Shown here piece after piece: positions 24,319 to 32,753 of a stretch of 64,000 nucleotides of DNA (positions are counted from its first letter, which is position 1; every line of letters starts with the position of its first letter). Source of the DNA: Arthrobacter sp. PvP023 (GTDB lineage: Bacteria > Actinomycetota > Actinomycetes > Actinomycetales > Micrococcaceae); the NCBI RefSeq assembly GCF_017832975.1, contig NZ_JAFIBI010000001.1, positions 4,588,001-4,652,000 of the forward strand, written 5' to 3'. A program made the position numbers and the translations under genes. The notes beneath the pieces were generated by a model. The model made no database searches and was not told the origin of the DNA. It saw only the letters and a list, made by a program, of their open reading frames with translations.

Positions 24319-25215
24319 ATGGAAGCTAATCCCGACGACCTCCTCGTCCTGTTGGCCGTCTCGCGGTCAGCCAAATTCACGACGGCGGCGCAGGCCCTGG
24401 GCTTGAACCACACCACCGTCTCGCGCCGGATAGCGGCCTTGGAGAAAACGCTGGGCGGCCGCGTCCTCTCCCGGGCCGCCGGCGCCTGGGAACTCACGGA
24501 GCTCGGCGCCGAGGCCGTGCTGGTGGCCGAGCAAGTGGAACAAGCCGTGCGCAGCCTGGGCAAGCCCGGCCAGGCGCCGGACCCCATCACGGGAGTTGTC
24601 CGCATGACGGCCACGGACGGCTTCAGCGCCTACATCGCCGCGCCGGCGGTGGCGAAGCTGCGGCGCAAGCATCCCGGGCTCAGCGTGGAGATCGTGACTG
24701 TCACCCGCCGGGCCCTGCAGCAGCGCTCCGGGCTGGACATCGAGGTGGTGGTGGGCGAGCCCCAGGTGCACCGCGCCGAGGCCTTCAAACTAGGCGAATA
24801 CGTGCTGGGCATGTACGCCTCGCGGGCCTACCTGGCCGAAAACGGGACACCGGCGACTGTGGAGGAACTGACGGAACATCCGCTGGTGTATTTCGTGGAC
24901 TCCATGCTTCAGGTGGACGACCTCGACGCCCCGCGCAGGCTTGTCCCGGCCATGAAGGACGGCCTGAGCTCCACCAACGTGTTTGTCCATGTGGAAGCGA
25001 CCCGCGCCGGTGCGGGAATCGGCTTCCTGCCCTGCTTCATGGGCGACCTGCACCAGGACCTGGTCCGGCTGCTTCCGGACGCTTTCTCCGAGCGGCTCCC
25101 CTACTGGATGGTGCTGCGGCCCGACTCCATGCGTCGTCCGGCCGTTGCGGCGCTGGTGCAGGCGCTGCGGGACCAGACAGTGGAGCACCGGGAGCACCTG
25201 CTGGGGAGGAACTGA
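24319..25215 (+). CDS. LysR-family transcriptional regulator
   Basis: The product has 298 residues from ATG 24319 (MEANPDDLLVLLAV), the usual LysR start position; the frame is open further upstream but that adds 21 residues not seen in the family. The winged helix is SRSAKFTTAAQALGLNHTTV SRRIAALE, followed by a periplasmic-binding-like effector domain. It is divergent from the transporter and dehydrogenase genes, the classical arrangement for a LysR activator of catabolic genes. Confidence 0.9.
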   Translation: MEANPDDLLVLLAVSRSAKFTTAAQALGLNHTTVSRRIAALEKTLGGRVLSRAAGAWELTELGAEAVLVAEQVEQAVRSLGKPGQAPDPITGVVRMTATDGFSAYIAAPAVAKLRRKHPGLSVEIVTVTRRALQQRSGLDIEVVVGEPQVHRAEAFKLGEYVLGMYASRAYLAENGTPATVEELTEHPLVYFVDSMLQVDDLDAPRRLVPAMKDGLSSTNVFVHVEATRAGAGIGFLPCFMGDLHQDLVRLLPDAFSERLPYWMVLRPDSMRRPAVAALVQALRDQTVEHREHLLGRN

Positions 25216-25392
25216 GGGCTATGTTCAGGGCATCCGGCACGGCGTAGTGTCAGAAGTAGGGGATGTCGGAGAGCCTTCGCTGGTGTGAACGCGTCGAATC
25301 TGTGTATATCCACCATCGTGGCTGCGGGCGCTCAAGAGTCCGCGGCTCCCGCCCGGCCCCAAGGGTCAGGCATGTGAAGGATCGAGGCCGCC

Positions 25393-26139
25393 ATGGCTCC
25401 CGGCACCGGCGACGCCCCGACCCCCGAGCAACTCCAGGATCTCTTGCTTGAAAGCCCCGGATTCACGGAGTTCCTCCTGGGCCTGACCACCATCTCCGCC
25501 TCCCGCCTAGGCGGCCGCAATCCGATGCTGTGCGCCATTACCGTGGAGCGCGACGGCAGCCCGGCAACCGTGGCCAGCAGCGACAACGAGGCGTTGCGGA
25601 TGGACGAGAAGCAGTACGCCTACGACGACGGCCCTTGCCTGACAGCCCTCCGGCAACAGCACACGGTACTGGTCCCGGACCTGGGAAATGACCGCCGGTG
25701 GGAGCACTATGCCCTGGCCGTTTCGGGAGAGGGCATCCGTTCCGTCCTGGCGGTCCCCATCCGCACCGACCCCGGCGCCGCTGCTGCCCTGAACTGCTAT
25801 GCCCGGAGCACCGACGCTTTCGACGCTGCCACCATTTCCTCCGTCGAGGAGCACACGGATTCCATTTCCCGGATCCTCCGCCTGGCACTCCGTGTCCATC
25901 CGGCGGAGATCTACCCGGAGCGCCTCCGGTCAGCCCTCAAATCACGGGCCGTCATCGACGCCGCCGTTTCGCTGATCATGGTCCAGAACCGCAGCAGCAG
26001 GGACCAGGCGATGGAGTTGCTACACCTGGCGGCGCGGGCCAGCGACAGCAAACTTCACACCATCGCCGCGGACATCCTCTCCGGCGCCGGACTTCCCGGC
26101 GGGGACATAACTCCCGGCGGGGACATCCGGCCGGAATGA
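25393..26139 (+). CDS. GAF-ANTAR regulator
   Basis: The protein has 248 residues. A GAF-like sensor domain covers about residues 20-170 (DDGPCLTALRQQHTVLVPDL, RSVLAVPIRTDPGAAAALNC), and a C-terminal ANTAR domain about 180-235 (LRSALKSRAVIDAAVSLIMV, then SSRDQAMELLHLAARASD). ANTAR proteins bind paired RNA hairpins and act as antiterminators. What the GAF domain senses and which RNAs are bound is unknown. The C-terminus ends in a doubled PGGDI peptide. It is followed by a strong hairpin. Two more GAF-ANTAR genes occur at 51551-53086. Confidence 0.88.
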   Translation: MAPGTGDAPTPEQLQDLLLESPGFTEFLLGLTTISASRLGGRNPMLCAITVERDGSPATVASSDNEALRMDEKQYAYDDGPCLTALRQQHTVLVPDLGNDRRWEHYALAVSGEGIRSVLAVPIRTDPGAAAALNCYARSTDAFDAATISSVEEHTDSISRILRLALRVHPAEIYPERLRSALKSRAVIDAAVSLIMVQNRSSRDQAMELLHLAARASDSKLHTIAADILSGAGLPGGDITPGGDIRPE

Positions 26140-26140
26140 A

Positions 26141-26184
26141 GGAAGCCTCCGCGCGAGTCAGGGGACTCAAGCGCGGAGGCTTCC
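26141..26184. terminator. Strong two-part hairpin between convergent genes
   Basis: GGAAGCCTCCGCGC pairs perfectly with GCGCGGAGGCTTCC, and inside the loop GAGTC pairs with GACTC around AGGG. It starts 1 base after the stop of the GAF-ANTAR gene and is symmetrical enough to serve the convergent gene too. Confidence 0.82.
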
Positions 26185-26373
26185 TGCCCTCCGGTCTTGG
26201 GGGAAAGCGGAGAGCTTCCACAAACTTACAACGCCCTCAGGGCCCAAAAGCAAGAAATGGCTCCGAAAGCCGATTCTTGAGGCAACTTTGCGCTTGCCGC
26301 GACCTTATGTTGCAGCCGCCTTGTGCCTTTGTTGCGGGAACGGGGCCGGATGTCCTAATGCAGGAGCCGGCTG

Positions 26374-27300
26374 CTAGTCCGGTGCGCCGGGCGCCTCCGG
26401 TGCCGGGGCCGGTGCCGGATCGTGGCGGACGGCTGCGCCGGCGGCAAAAGCACGCACCTTGGCGTCATCCCAGATGTGGGCCGGTACGCCGCCGCCCAGG
26501 AGCCTGCGGGCCAGCCGGGGGTCGTCATCGAACGGCTGGTCGCTGCCGGCCATCACCATGTTGCCGTACCGGCGGCCCTTGAGCATGGCGGGATCGGCGA
26601 TGATCAGGGTGTGCTCGAATACTGCTGCGATGCTGGCGGCATCCTCGCGGGCGTTCTTCAGGTCCGGAGCGTCCCCGGAATTCACCACGTAGATCCCGCC
26701 CGGGGCCAGCACCCGCCTGGCATGCCCGTTGAACTCTGCAGTGGTCAGCGGCCGTGGAGTGAGCGCACCGGCAAACACATCGCGGATGATCACGTCGCGG
26801 GTCTGGGGCGTGAGCGACTCGGTGACTTCACGCGCTTCGCCCACACGCAGCCGCAGCAGCGGGGCCTTGGGGAGGTCGAACCAGCCGCGGACGTACTCCG
26901 CCAGCTTGCCGTCCAGTTCCACGACCACTTGTCGGGCTTCCGGGTACGCGGCGTGGAAGTAGCGCGCCAGCGAGCACGCACCTCCGCCCAGGTGAAGTGC
27001 TCGCAGCTTGGGCCTGCCCTCCCGGGGCCACCGGGATTCGACCAGCGCGGCCATCCACCGCATGTATTCAAAGTCAAGGAAGAGCGGATCCGCCAGGTCG
27101 ATGTGCGAGCTCATGACGCCGTTGATGCGCAGCAACCAGCCGTTCGAATTGTCCTGGTCCGCGATCAGCTCGCAGTCCCCGGTGTCGATGTAGTACACGC
27201 CCTCAACCGGACCGTCAGGGCGGGTTCCCTTGGGCACCTCCACTACTCCCGGCGTCGAACGTTCAGCGTTCCTGCCGGCAGGCCGGCCCTTACGTGCCAT
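26374..27300 (-). CDS. Spermidine-synthase-like (PABS domain) protein
   Basis: The protein has 308 residues. The core resembles the polyamine-synthase Rossmann fold: LRALHLGGGACSLARYFHAA, QVVVELDGKLAEYVRGWFDL, and DVIIRDVFAGALTPRPLTTA. In true spermidine synthases the corresponding segments hold GGGDG and a catalytic Asp-Tyr pair; here GGGAC and IIRDVFAG depart from that. Such actinobacterial proteins are usually annotated as fused or orphan spermidine synthases and may be other methyltransferase-fold enzymes. The C-terminus is an Ala/Pro-rich tail (PAPAPAPEAPGAPD). It is a single gene, convergent with the GAF-ANTAR gene. Confidence 0.72.
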   Translation of the reverse strand: MARKGRPAGRNAERSTPGVVEVPKGTRPDGPVEGVYYIDTGDCELIADQDNSNGWLLRINGVMSSHIDLADPLFLDFEYMRWMAALVESRWPREGRPKLRALHLGGGACSLARYFHAAYPEARQVVVELDGKLAEYVRGWFDLPKAPLLRLRVGEAREVTESLTPQTRDVIIRDVFAGALTPRPLTTAEFNGHARRVLAPGGIYVVNSGDAPDLKNAREDAASIAAVFEHTLIIADPAMLKGRRYGNMVMAGSDQPFDDDPRLARRLLGGGVPAHIWDDAKVRAFAAGAAVRHDPAPAPAPEAPGAPD

Positions 27301-27424
27301 CTAGCCGGCCACCGTATTGCTCATGCCCCAACCCTAGTTGACCGGCGGGGGGCTTCAACTGCCACCCGGAATTTCCTCCGGGCGGCAGGAATTACGTTTC
27401 CAAGAACTAATACACCAAGGGTGC

Positions 27425-27459
27425 TTACTATTTGATAGTAATCATGCTTACTATTTAGT
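27425..27459. promoter_or_regulatory. AT-rich repeated palindromes upstream of envelope-stress operon
   Basis: TTACTAT-TTG-ATAGTAA (27425-27441) and ATAGTAA-TCATGC-TTACTAT (27435-27454) share a middle arm, and TGCTTACTATTT occurs twice (from 27423 and 27446). The 20 bases at 27439-27458 closely match bases 49305-49324 upstream of dps. This lies about 60 bases before the operon start and is likely a promoter or operator. Confidence 0.55.
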
Positions 27460-27517
27460 AGCCAGTTATTGCTGGTTCTTGATCAGCAGCCGACCTTCTT
27501 GGAAAGAGAGCGCGAAG

Positions 27518-28480
27518 ATGACAGAGAACCGATGGCCACAGGACGGTAGCTACGGCACCCCTGGGGTCGCAGAGCAAACGGCCGTCCCGGCGATGCCGGA
27601 AACCGACGCCGCCTATGATGCCGCCTACCCGGCACCGCAAGGCACGCCGTCGAGGACGGAGACGGCCAAACAGGAGGCCGGGGACGTTGCCCACCAGGCA
27701 ACCGACTCCGCCCAGCACGTGGCTGAAACTGCCAAGGCCGAGGCCGCCAACGTCGCCGGAGAGGTCAAGGCCAACGCCAAGGATCTGCTCTACCAGGCAA
27801 AGACGGACCTGACAGACCAGGCCGGCGCCCAGCAGCAGAAGGTGGCCCAGGGCCTCCATTCGATTTCCGGCGAACTCCGCACCATGGCGGACGCCTCCGA
27901 TCAGCCCGGTGTGGCCACCGACCTGATCCGCCAGGCTGCGGACCGGTCCGCGTCTGTGGCGTCGTGGCTGGAAGGCCGGGACCCCGGATCACTGCTCGAC
28001 GAGGTTAAGACGTTCGCACGGCAGCGCCCGGGAACGTTCCTGATGCTCGCGGCCGGAGCGGGAATCCTTGCCGGCCGGCTGACTCGCAGCCTCACTGCCG
28101 GGGCACCGGACTCGACGGGCGCCTCGCTCAGCGGCGGCACCGCACGTCCTCCCATCTCCAGCGTGCCCGGCTACGTTCCCGACACCGGGACAGCGGTTCC
28201 GCCGCCGCCGGTGCAGATGCCGGCCCCCGACGCCAACACTGCCGGGCTGTCCGTCGCCGGAGCAGGCACCGGCGCTTATGCCGGCACCAGCGCGTATTCC
28301 AACGAGCGGACCGGCGCCGACAGCTATTCCGAGGACACGTACCCGCCCAGCCCCCTGGCGGAGGAGGGAACCCAGCGGGACCAGTGGGCTTCGGATCCGC
28401 TGGCGAAGGATCCGCTGGCAACCGACCCCCTCGCGGACGATCCGTACCGTGACGACCCCCTGCGCGGAGGGCAGCGATGA
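27518..28480 (+). CDS. Membrane-associated late-embryogenesis-like helical protein
   Basis: The product has 320 residues from ATG 27518 (GGAAAGAGAG upstream). An N-terminal acidic, Pro-rich part leads to an amphipathic helical stretch with Ala/Lys/Glu repeats (AKQEAGDVAHQATDSAQHVA, KAEAANVAGEVKANAKDLLY) like LEA or YtxH-type proteins. A short hydrophobic helix (FLMLAAGAGILAGRLTRSL) follows near residue 178-196, then a Gly/Pro/Thr-rich tail with an imperfect repeat of DPLA (LAKDPLATDPLADDP). Proteins of this build accompany holin-X and DUF3618 genes in related actinobacteria. The function is unknown; membrane protection under stress is inferred. Its last four bases (ATGA) overlap the next gene. 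Confidence 0.78.
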   Translation: MTENRWPQDGSYGTPGVAEQTAVPAMPETDAAYDAAYPAPQGTPSRTETAKQEAGDVAHQATDSAQHVAETAKAEAANVAGEVKANAKDLLYQAKTDLTDQAGAQQQKVAQGLHSISGELRTMADASDQPGVATDLIRQAADRSASVASWLEGRDPGSLLDEVKTFARQRPGTFLMLAAGAGILAGRLTRSLTAGAPDSTGASLSGGTARPPISSVPGYVPDTGTAVPPPPVQMPAPDANTAGLSVAGAGTGAYAGTSAYSNERTGADSYSEDTYPPSPLAEEGTQRDQWASDPLAKDPLATDPLADDPYRDDPLRGGQR

Positions 28481-28899
28481 GCAGTCAGTATCCGGAAACC
28501 ACTCCTTCGGCGGCGCACGCCAAAGCGGATAACAACTCCCTCGGCGACCTGCTCGGCGACGTGACCCGGGACATCTCCACGCTGATGCGCCAAGAGGTGG
28601 AACTGGCCAAGGCCGAACTGAAGCAGTCGGCGTCCCGGGCCGGCAAAGGCGGCGGGATGCTGGCCGGGGCCGGAGTGGCTGGCCACTTCGTGCTCCTGTT
28701 CCTCTCCTTGGCCCTCTGGTGGGCTTTGGGGACAATCATGGGACTCGGCTGGTCCGCCGTCGTCCTCGCCGTTATCTGGGGAATCGTCGCCGCCGTCCTG
28801 GCAGCCGTTGGCCGTAAGCAGCTGAACGCGATCAAGGGCATGCCGCAGACAGCGGAGACGCTCCAGGAAATACCTCCCACCCTTAAACCCAGCCACTAG
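28477..28899 (+). CDS. Actinobacterial holin-X-type membrane protein
   Basis: The protein has 140 residues. The first half is amphipathic (LGDVTRDISTLMRQEVELAK AELKQ, typical of this family), followed by two hydrophobic helices (GAGVAGHFVLLFLSLALWWA, WSAVVLAVIWGIVAAVLAAVG) and a short charged tail. The family is called putative holin superfamily III but members encoded in stress operons, as here, are not phage lysis proteins. It overlaps the preceding gene by four bases, implying translational coupling. Confidence 0.85.
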   Translation: MSSQYPETTPSAAHAKADNNSLGDLLGDVTRDISTLMRQEVELAKAELKQSASRAGKGGGMLAGAGVAGHFVLLFLSLALWWALGTIMGLGWSAVVLAVIWGIVAAVLAAVGRKQLNAIKGMPQTAETLQEIPPTLKPSH

Positions 28900-28932
28900 A
28901 CCCAGGCACAAAGAGAGCTCGAGGTACACACG

Positions 28933-29529
28933 ATGAGTGAAAACCCGGACGCCATCCGCGCCGACATCGAAGCAACCCGCGCGCGGCTCGGCACCAATGT
29001 CGATGCCGTGGCGGACAAAGTTACCCCGTCGAACATCGTCCACCGGCAGACGGACAAGGTTAAGGACGCCGTGTTCGGAGTAAAGGAGAAGGTCATGGGA
29101 ACAGCTGAGCACGCTACTGACCGGGTGCATTCCGGCACCGGCAGTGCGGGAGCCCACCTTTCGGACGCCGGCGCGGCCATCGGGGACACGCCACGGCAAG
29201 TACGCACCAAGACGCAAGGCAACCCGCTCGCGGCAGGGCTGATCGCATTCGGCGCCGGGATGCTGTTCTCTTCGTTGATCCCGGCGAGCGAGAAGGAGCG
29301 TGAGGCCGCTGATGCCCTCAAGACGAAGGCCGAGCCGCTCACCACGGAGCTGACCGAAGCCGCCAAGGACGTCGCCCAGGGCCTGAAGGCCCCGGCGCAG
29401 GACGCCATGGAGAACGTCAAGGCAACCGCTATGGAGGCGACTGACCATGTCAAGGCTGAAGGCCAGGGGGCAGTGGACGACGTGAAGTACCGCGCCGCAG
29501 ACGCCAAGGACAACGTCCAACAGGTGTAG
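28933..29529 (+). CDS. DUF3618 protein
   Basis: The protein has 198 residues. The N-terminal DUF3618 block is PDAIRADIEATRARLGTNVD followed by ADKVTPSNIVHRQTDKVKDA. A hydrophobic segment (PLAAGLIAFGAGMLFSSLIP) sits near 98-117, then Ala/Lys/Glu-rich helices of LEA-like character (KAEPLTTELTEAAKDVAQ, AMEATDHVKAEGQGAVDD). It is the third gene of the operon, 33 bases after the holin-X gene, with AGAGAGCTCGAGG upstream. Function is not established; association with membrane stress is inferred. Confidence 0.87.
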   Translation: MSENPDAIRADIEATRARLGTNVDAVADKVTPSNIVHRQTDKVKDAVFGVKEKVMGTAEHATDRVHSGTGSAGAHLSDAGAAIGDTPRQVRTKTQGNPLAAGLIAFGAGMLFSSLIPASEKEREAADALKTKAEPLTTELTEAAKDVAQGLKAPAQDAMENVKATAMEATDHVKAEGQGAVDDVKYRAADAKDNVQQV

Positions 29530-29544
29530 CCCGCCCCGGAAGAC

Positions 29545-29581
29545 GGCCGGTTGCCCTCGCTGACGCGCTGGGCAGCCGGCC
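29545..29581. terminator. Hairpin between DUF3618 and YihY genes
   Basis: GGCCGGTTGCCC pairs with GGGCAGCCGGCC around 13 bases, with one G-T pair. It may be a partial terminator or processing site that lowers expression of the fourth gene, whose start is 30 bases later. Confidence 0.55.
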
Positions 29582-29610
29582 GCTGCGCTTTACCACGAAA
29601 GAAGATTCCA

Positions 29611-30744
29611 ATGGCCAAGAACCCTGCCACCGAGAACGGCACCGCAGCCCGCCCCGACGCCGAAACGCAAGAGAGCAGCACTGCCAAAGCCCGGACTGCG
29701 CCTGCACCGGATGACTCCCGCAAACCGGACAGTCCAGCCGATGTCAGCAAGCCCTCGTGGAAGTACATCGCGAAAAAGACCTTCCGGGAATTCACCAAAG
29801 ACCAGTGCCCGGACCTCGCTGCCGCCCTGACCTACTATTCGGTCCTCTCAATCTTCCCGGCATTGTTGGCACTGGTGTCCCTGCTCGGTATTTTCGGCGA
29901 CGCCCAGAAAACTACGTCCGCGCTTCTAGACATCGTGCAGGGCATAGCACCGGGCGAGACCGTAAACACGATCCGCCCCGTGGTTGAAGACCTGGCAGGC
30001 TCCCCGGCGGCAGGCTTCACCCTCATCCTTGGACTCCTCACCGCCCTCTGGTCCGCGTCAGGCTACGTAGGCGCCTTCGGCCGCGCCATGAACCGGGTCT
30101 ACGAGGTCGATGAGGGCAGGCCGTTCCTCAAGCTCCGCGGCACCATGCTCGGCGTCACTGTCGTCAACCTGCTGATCGTCGTCGTGCTGGCCGCGATGCT
30201 CGTGCTTAGCGGTCCGGTGGCAGAGTCCGTCGGGAACGTGATCGGCCTGGGCGACGCGTTCCTGGCCGTCTGGAACATCGCCAAATGGCCCGTGATGCTG
30301 GTGCTGGTCATTGTGGCGATCGCCGTCCTGTTCTACGCCACCCCCAACGTGAAGCAGCCGAAATTCCGCTGGATGAGCATGGGATCGGCCATCGCCCTCG
30401 TGGTCTTCCTGCTGGCGTCCCTGGCGTTCGGCTTCTACGTGGCCAACTACAACAGCTACAACAAGACCTACGGCGCCATCGGCGGCGTGATCATCGCGCT
30501 GCTGTGGCTGTGGATCCTGAACATGTCCCTGCTGTTCGGCGCCGAGTTCGACGCCGAGATGGAGCGGGGCCGCCAGCTCCAGGCCGGCATCGAGGCCGAG
30601 GAAACCATCCAGCTGCCGCCCCGGGACACCAAGCAAAGCGACAAGCTGCAGGTCCGGGAAGAAGAGGATATCCGGCGGGGACGCGACCTTCGCGAACGTC
30701 ACGACCGCGAGCGCCGGGACCGCGAACAGGACCAAAGCCCCTAG
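29611..30744 (+). CDS. YihY/BrkB-family membrane protein
   Basis: The product has 377 residues from ATG 29611. After a 45-residue disordered acidic start comes the YihY domain with six membrane helices: FTKDQCPDLAAALTYYSVLS is the family hallmark, and SASGYVGAFGRAMNRVYEVD, GSAIALVVFLLASLAFGFYV and IALLWLWILNMSLLFGAEFD are typical. It ends in a highly charged coiled tail (RDLRERHDRERRDREQDQ). Family members were once misnamed ribonuclease BN. Their role is probably in envelope or lipid transport, which is not settled. Last of the four stress-operon genes. Confidence 0.93.
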   Translation: MAKNPATENGTAARPDAETQESSTAKARTAPAPDDSRKPDSPADVSKPSWKYIAKKTFREFTKDQCPDLAAALTYYSVLSIFPALLALVSLLGIFGDAQKTTSALLDIVQGIAPGETVNTIRPVVEDLAGSPAAGFTLILGLLTALWSASGYVGAFGRAMNRVYEVDEGRPFLKLRGTMLGVTVVNLLIVVVLAAMLVLSGPVAESVGNVIGLGDAFLAVWNIAKWPVMLVLVIVAIAVLFYATPNVKQPKFRWMSMGSAIALVVFLLASLAFGFYVANYNSYNKTYGAIGGVIIALLWLWILNMSLLFGAEFDAEMERGRQLQAGIEAEETIQLPPRDTKQSDKLQVREEEDIRRGRDLRERHDRERRDREQDQSP

Positions 30745-30822
30745 CGCAAACGGCATGCCCGGTCTCTACTGGGTGGACATTGCGACCAGGCGGACATTGC
30801 CCCGCCTATGAGGGGAGGTTCC

Positions 30823-31677
30823 ATGCCGGCTCCAGCACGGAATCCGGACGGACCGGTCGCGGTGGGCTATGACGGATCCGAACCGTCACAGCTGGCCGTC
30901 CGGTGGGCCGCCGGGCACGCCGCCGCCACGAACCGGACATTGAAGGTGGTCCACGCGTGGGTCTGGCCCGTCTTCACCAAGAATCTGGGTCCGGTCAAAG
31001 GCGTTGAAGGCAGCGGGCTGAGGCATGCTGCCGAGGCCACCCTCCAGGAAGGCCTGGACCTGGCCCGCTCGGTTGCGGCCGGGCTGAACGCCACGCTGGA
31101 CATTTCCGGCGTCATTGAGCCCGGGCTTCCTGCCCAGGTCCTCCGTGCTGCGGCGGAACGCGCGGGCGTGCTCGCCGTGGGCCACCGCGGCATGGGCCGC
31201 TTCCTGGGCCAGCTGGTGGGTTCCGCCTGCCTCGACTTGGCCGTCCACTCCCCCTGTCCCCTCATGGTGGTCCGCTACGCGGGCCGTCCCGGACAGCCGA
31301 TAGCGGCCGGAATAGACGAAAAACCCCGGCACACGAAGGTGGTCTCGGAGGCGGCGCGCATGGCGGCCGACTTGAACGTCCCGCTGCAGCTGATCCATGT
31401 GGCCGGGGACCAGCACCAGGCACAACACGGGCGGCATGCACCGCTCCACGGCAAGGAACTACTGGACCAGGCCGTGGAACTGGCCAGGAGCCTCGCCCCG
31501 GACGTCCCCGTGGAGGGCATCCTGCTGGAGAGCCACCCCGTAGCAAAGGAACTGCTGGCCGCCGCGGCCCAGGCCGACGTCCTGGTGCTGGGTGCGCATC
31601 ACCGCGAGGGACATCCGGGGAGTACTGTCTCCTCGGCGTTGGAGCGCGCACTGTGCAACGTGCTGATCACGCGGTGA
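30823..31677 (+). CDS. Universal stress protein, two-domain
   Basis: The product has 284 residues from ATG 30823, chosen because GGGGAGG sits directly upstream; ATG 30808 is five codons earlier but lacks a site. Domain 1 starts VAVGYDGSEPSQLAVRWAAG and has GHRGMGRFLGQLVGSA, matching the ATP-binding G-x2-G-x9-GS. Domain 2 ends LVLGAHHREGHPGSTVSSAL, in which the Gly spacing is disturbed, so only domain 1 should bind ATP. It precedes the zinc alcohol dehydrogenase by 35 bases in the same direction. In Streptomyces a zinc dehydrogenase and several Usp genes are also neighbours in a hypoxia-related region. Confidence 0.93.
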   Translation: MPAPARNPDGPVAVGYDGSEPSQLAVRWAAGHAAATNRTLKVVHAWVWPVFTKNLGPVKGVEGSGLRHAAEATLQEGLDLARSVAAGLNATLDISGVIEPGLPAQVLRAAAERAGVLAVGHRGMGRFLGQLVGSACLDLAVHSPCPLMVVRYAGRPGQPIAAGIDEKPRHTKVVSEAARMAADLNVPLQLIHVAGDQHQAQHGRHAPLHGKELLDQAVELARSLAPDVPVEGILLESHPVAKELLAAAAQADVLVLGAHHREGHPGSTVSSALERALCNVLITR

Positions 31678-31712
31678 CAGCCGTGGCGGAATAACCGGAC
31701 AGGAAGTGTGCC

Positions 31713-32714
31713 GTGCGTGCTTGGTGGGTTGGCAAACCGGGTCCCGTGGCGGGGCATCCCCTGGTGTTCGGCGACCGCCCCGATCCAAGCCCCGGGCCGG
31801 GCGAGGTCCTGCTGTCTGTTCGGGTGTGCGGAGTGTGCCGCACCGACCTCCACCTTGCCGAAGGCGATCTCGCGCCGCGCAGGACCGGCGTCATTCCCGG
31901 CCATGAAGTGGTGGGCGAAGTCGTGGAGCTTGGCGAACGCGCCACCAGGTTCCGGATCGGGGAACGCGTGGGTGTGGCCTGGCTGGGCGGCACCTGCGGA
32001 CACTGCCGTTTCTGCCTCCGCTCCCAGGAGAACCTGTGCCTGTCCCCCACCTTCACGGGCTGGGACCGCGACGGCGGCTACGCGGACCGCGTGACGGTCA
32101 ATGAGGACTACGCCTACAGGATTCCGGAGGTCTTCCCGGACGAGCAGGCCGCACCCCTGCTGTGCGCGGGCATCATCGGCTACCGGGCCCTGGCCCGCGC
32201 CCAGGTTCCGGAGGGCGGCCGCCTCGGCATCTACGGTTTCGGCGGCTCCGCCCATCTGGCCGCGCAGGTGGCCATACACCGCGGAGCCAGCGTGTACGTG
32301 ATGACCCGCTCGGAGGAAGCCCGGCGCCTTGCCTTGGAGCTCGGAGCGGCTTTCGCCGGTGACGCCGACGACGAACCTCCCGTGCCGCTCGATTCGGCCA
32401 TCCTTTTCGCACCGGTGGGCTGGCTGGTGCCGCAGGCGCTGCGCGCCCTGGACCGCGGAGGCACGCTGGCGGTGGCGGGAATCCACCTGAGCGATATCCC
32501 GCCGCTGCATTACGGATCGGAACTGTTCCAGGAACGGCAGCTGCGCAGCGTCACGGCAAATACCAGGGCCGACGGCGAGGAATTCCTTCGCGTCGCCGCG
32601 GAAATACCGCTTCGCCCCACCACCGTCCCCTACCGGATGGAGGATGCCGGCCGTGCGCTGCAGGACCTCGCGGCGGACCGCATTACCGGAGCCGCCGTAC
32701 TGCACATGGATTAG
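31713..32714 (+). CDS. Zinc-dependent alcohol dehydrogenase family protein
   Basis: The protein has 333 residues and starts at GTG 31713 (CAGGAAG upstream). The catalytic zinc site is VCGVCRTDLHLAEG and PGHEVVGEVVELG; the structural zinc lobe is GGTCGHCRFCLRSQENLC with all four Cys. The nucleotide-binding motif is IYGFGGSAHLAAQVAIHRGA. It belongs to the medium-chain dehydrogenase superfamily; the substrate is probably an alcohol or aldehyde but is not fixed by sequence. It is probably co-transcribed with the Usp gene upstream. Confidence 0.9.
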   Translation: MRAWWVGKPGPVAGHPLVFGDRPDPSPGPGEVLLSVRVCGVCRTDLHLAEGDLAPRRTGVIPGHEVVGEVVELGERATRFRIGERVGVAWLGGTCGHCRFCLRSQENLCLSPTFTGWDRDGGYADRVTVNEDYAYRIPEVFPDEQAAPLLCAGIIGYRALARAQVPEGGRLGIYGFGGSAHLAAQVAIHRGASVYVMTRSEEARRLALELGAAFAGDADDEPPVPLDSAILFAPVGWLVPQALRALDRGGTLAVAGIHLSDIPPLHYGSELFQERQLRSVTANTRADGEEFLRVAAEIPLRPTTVPYRMEDAGRALQDLAADRITGAAVLHMD

Positions 32715-32753
32715 GCGCTACAGGTGCCCGGTCCCAGGATTACGTGCCCGGGA

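Noticed and set aside
28477..28899. Phage lysis holin or prophage remnant
   Set aside because: No other phage gene lies nearby and the protein belongs to the actinobacterial holin-X group found in stress operons.
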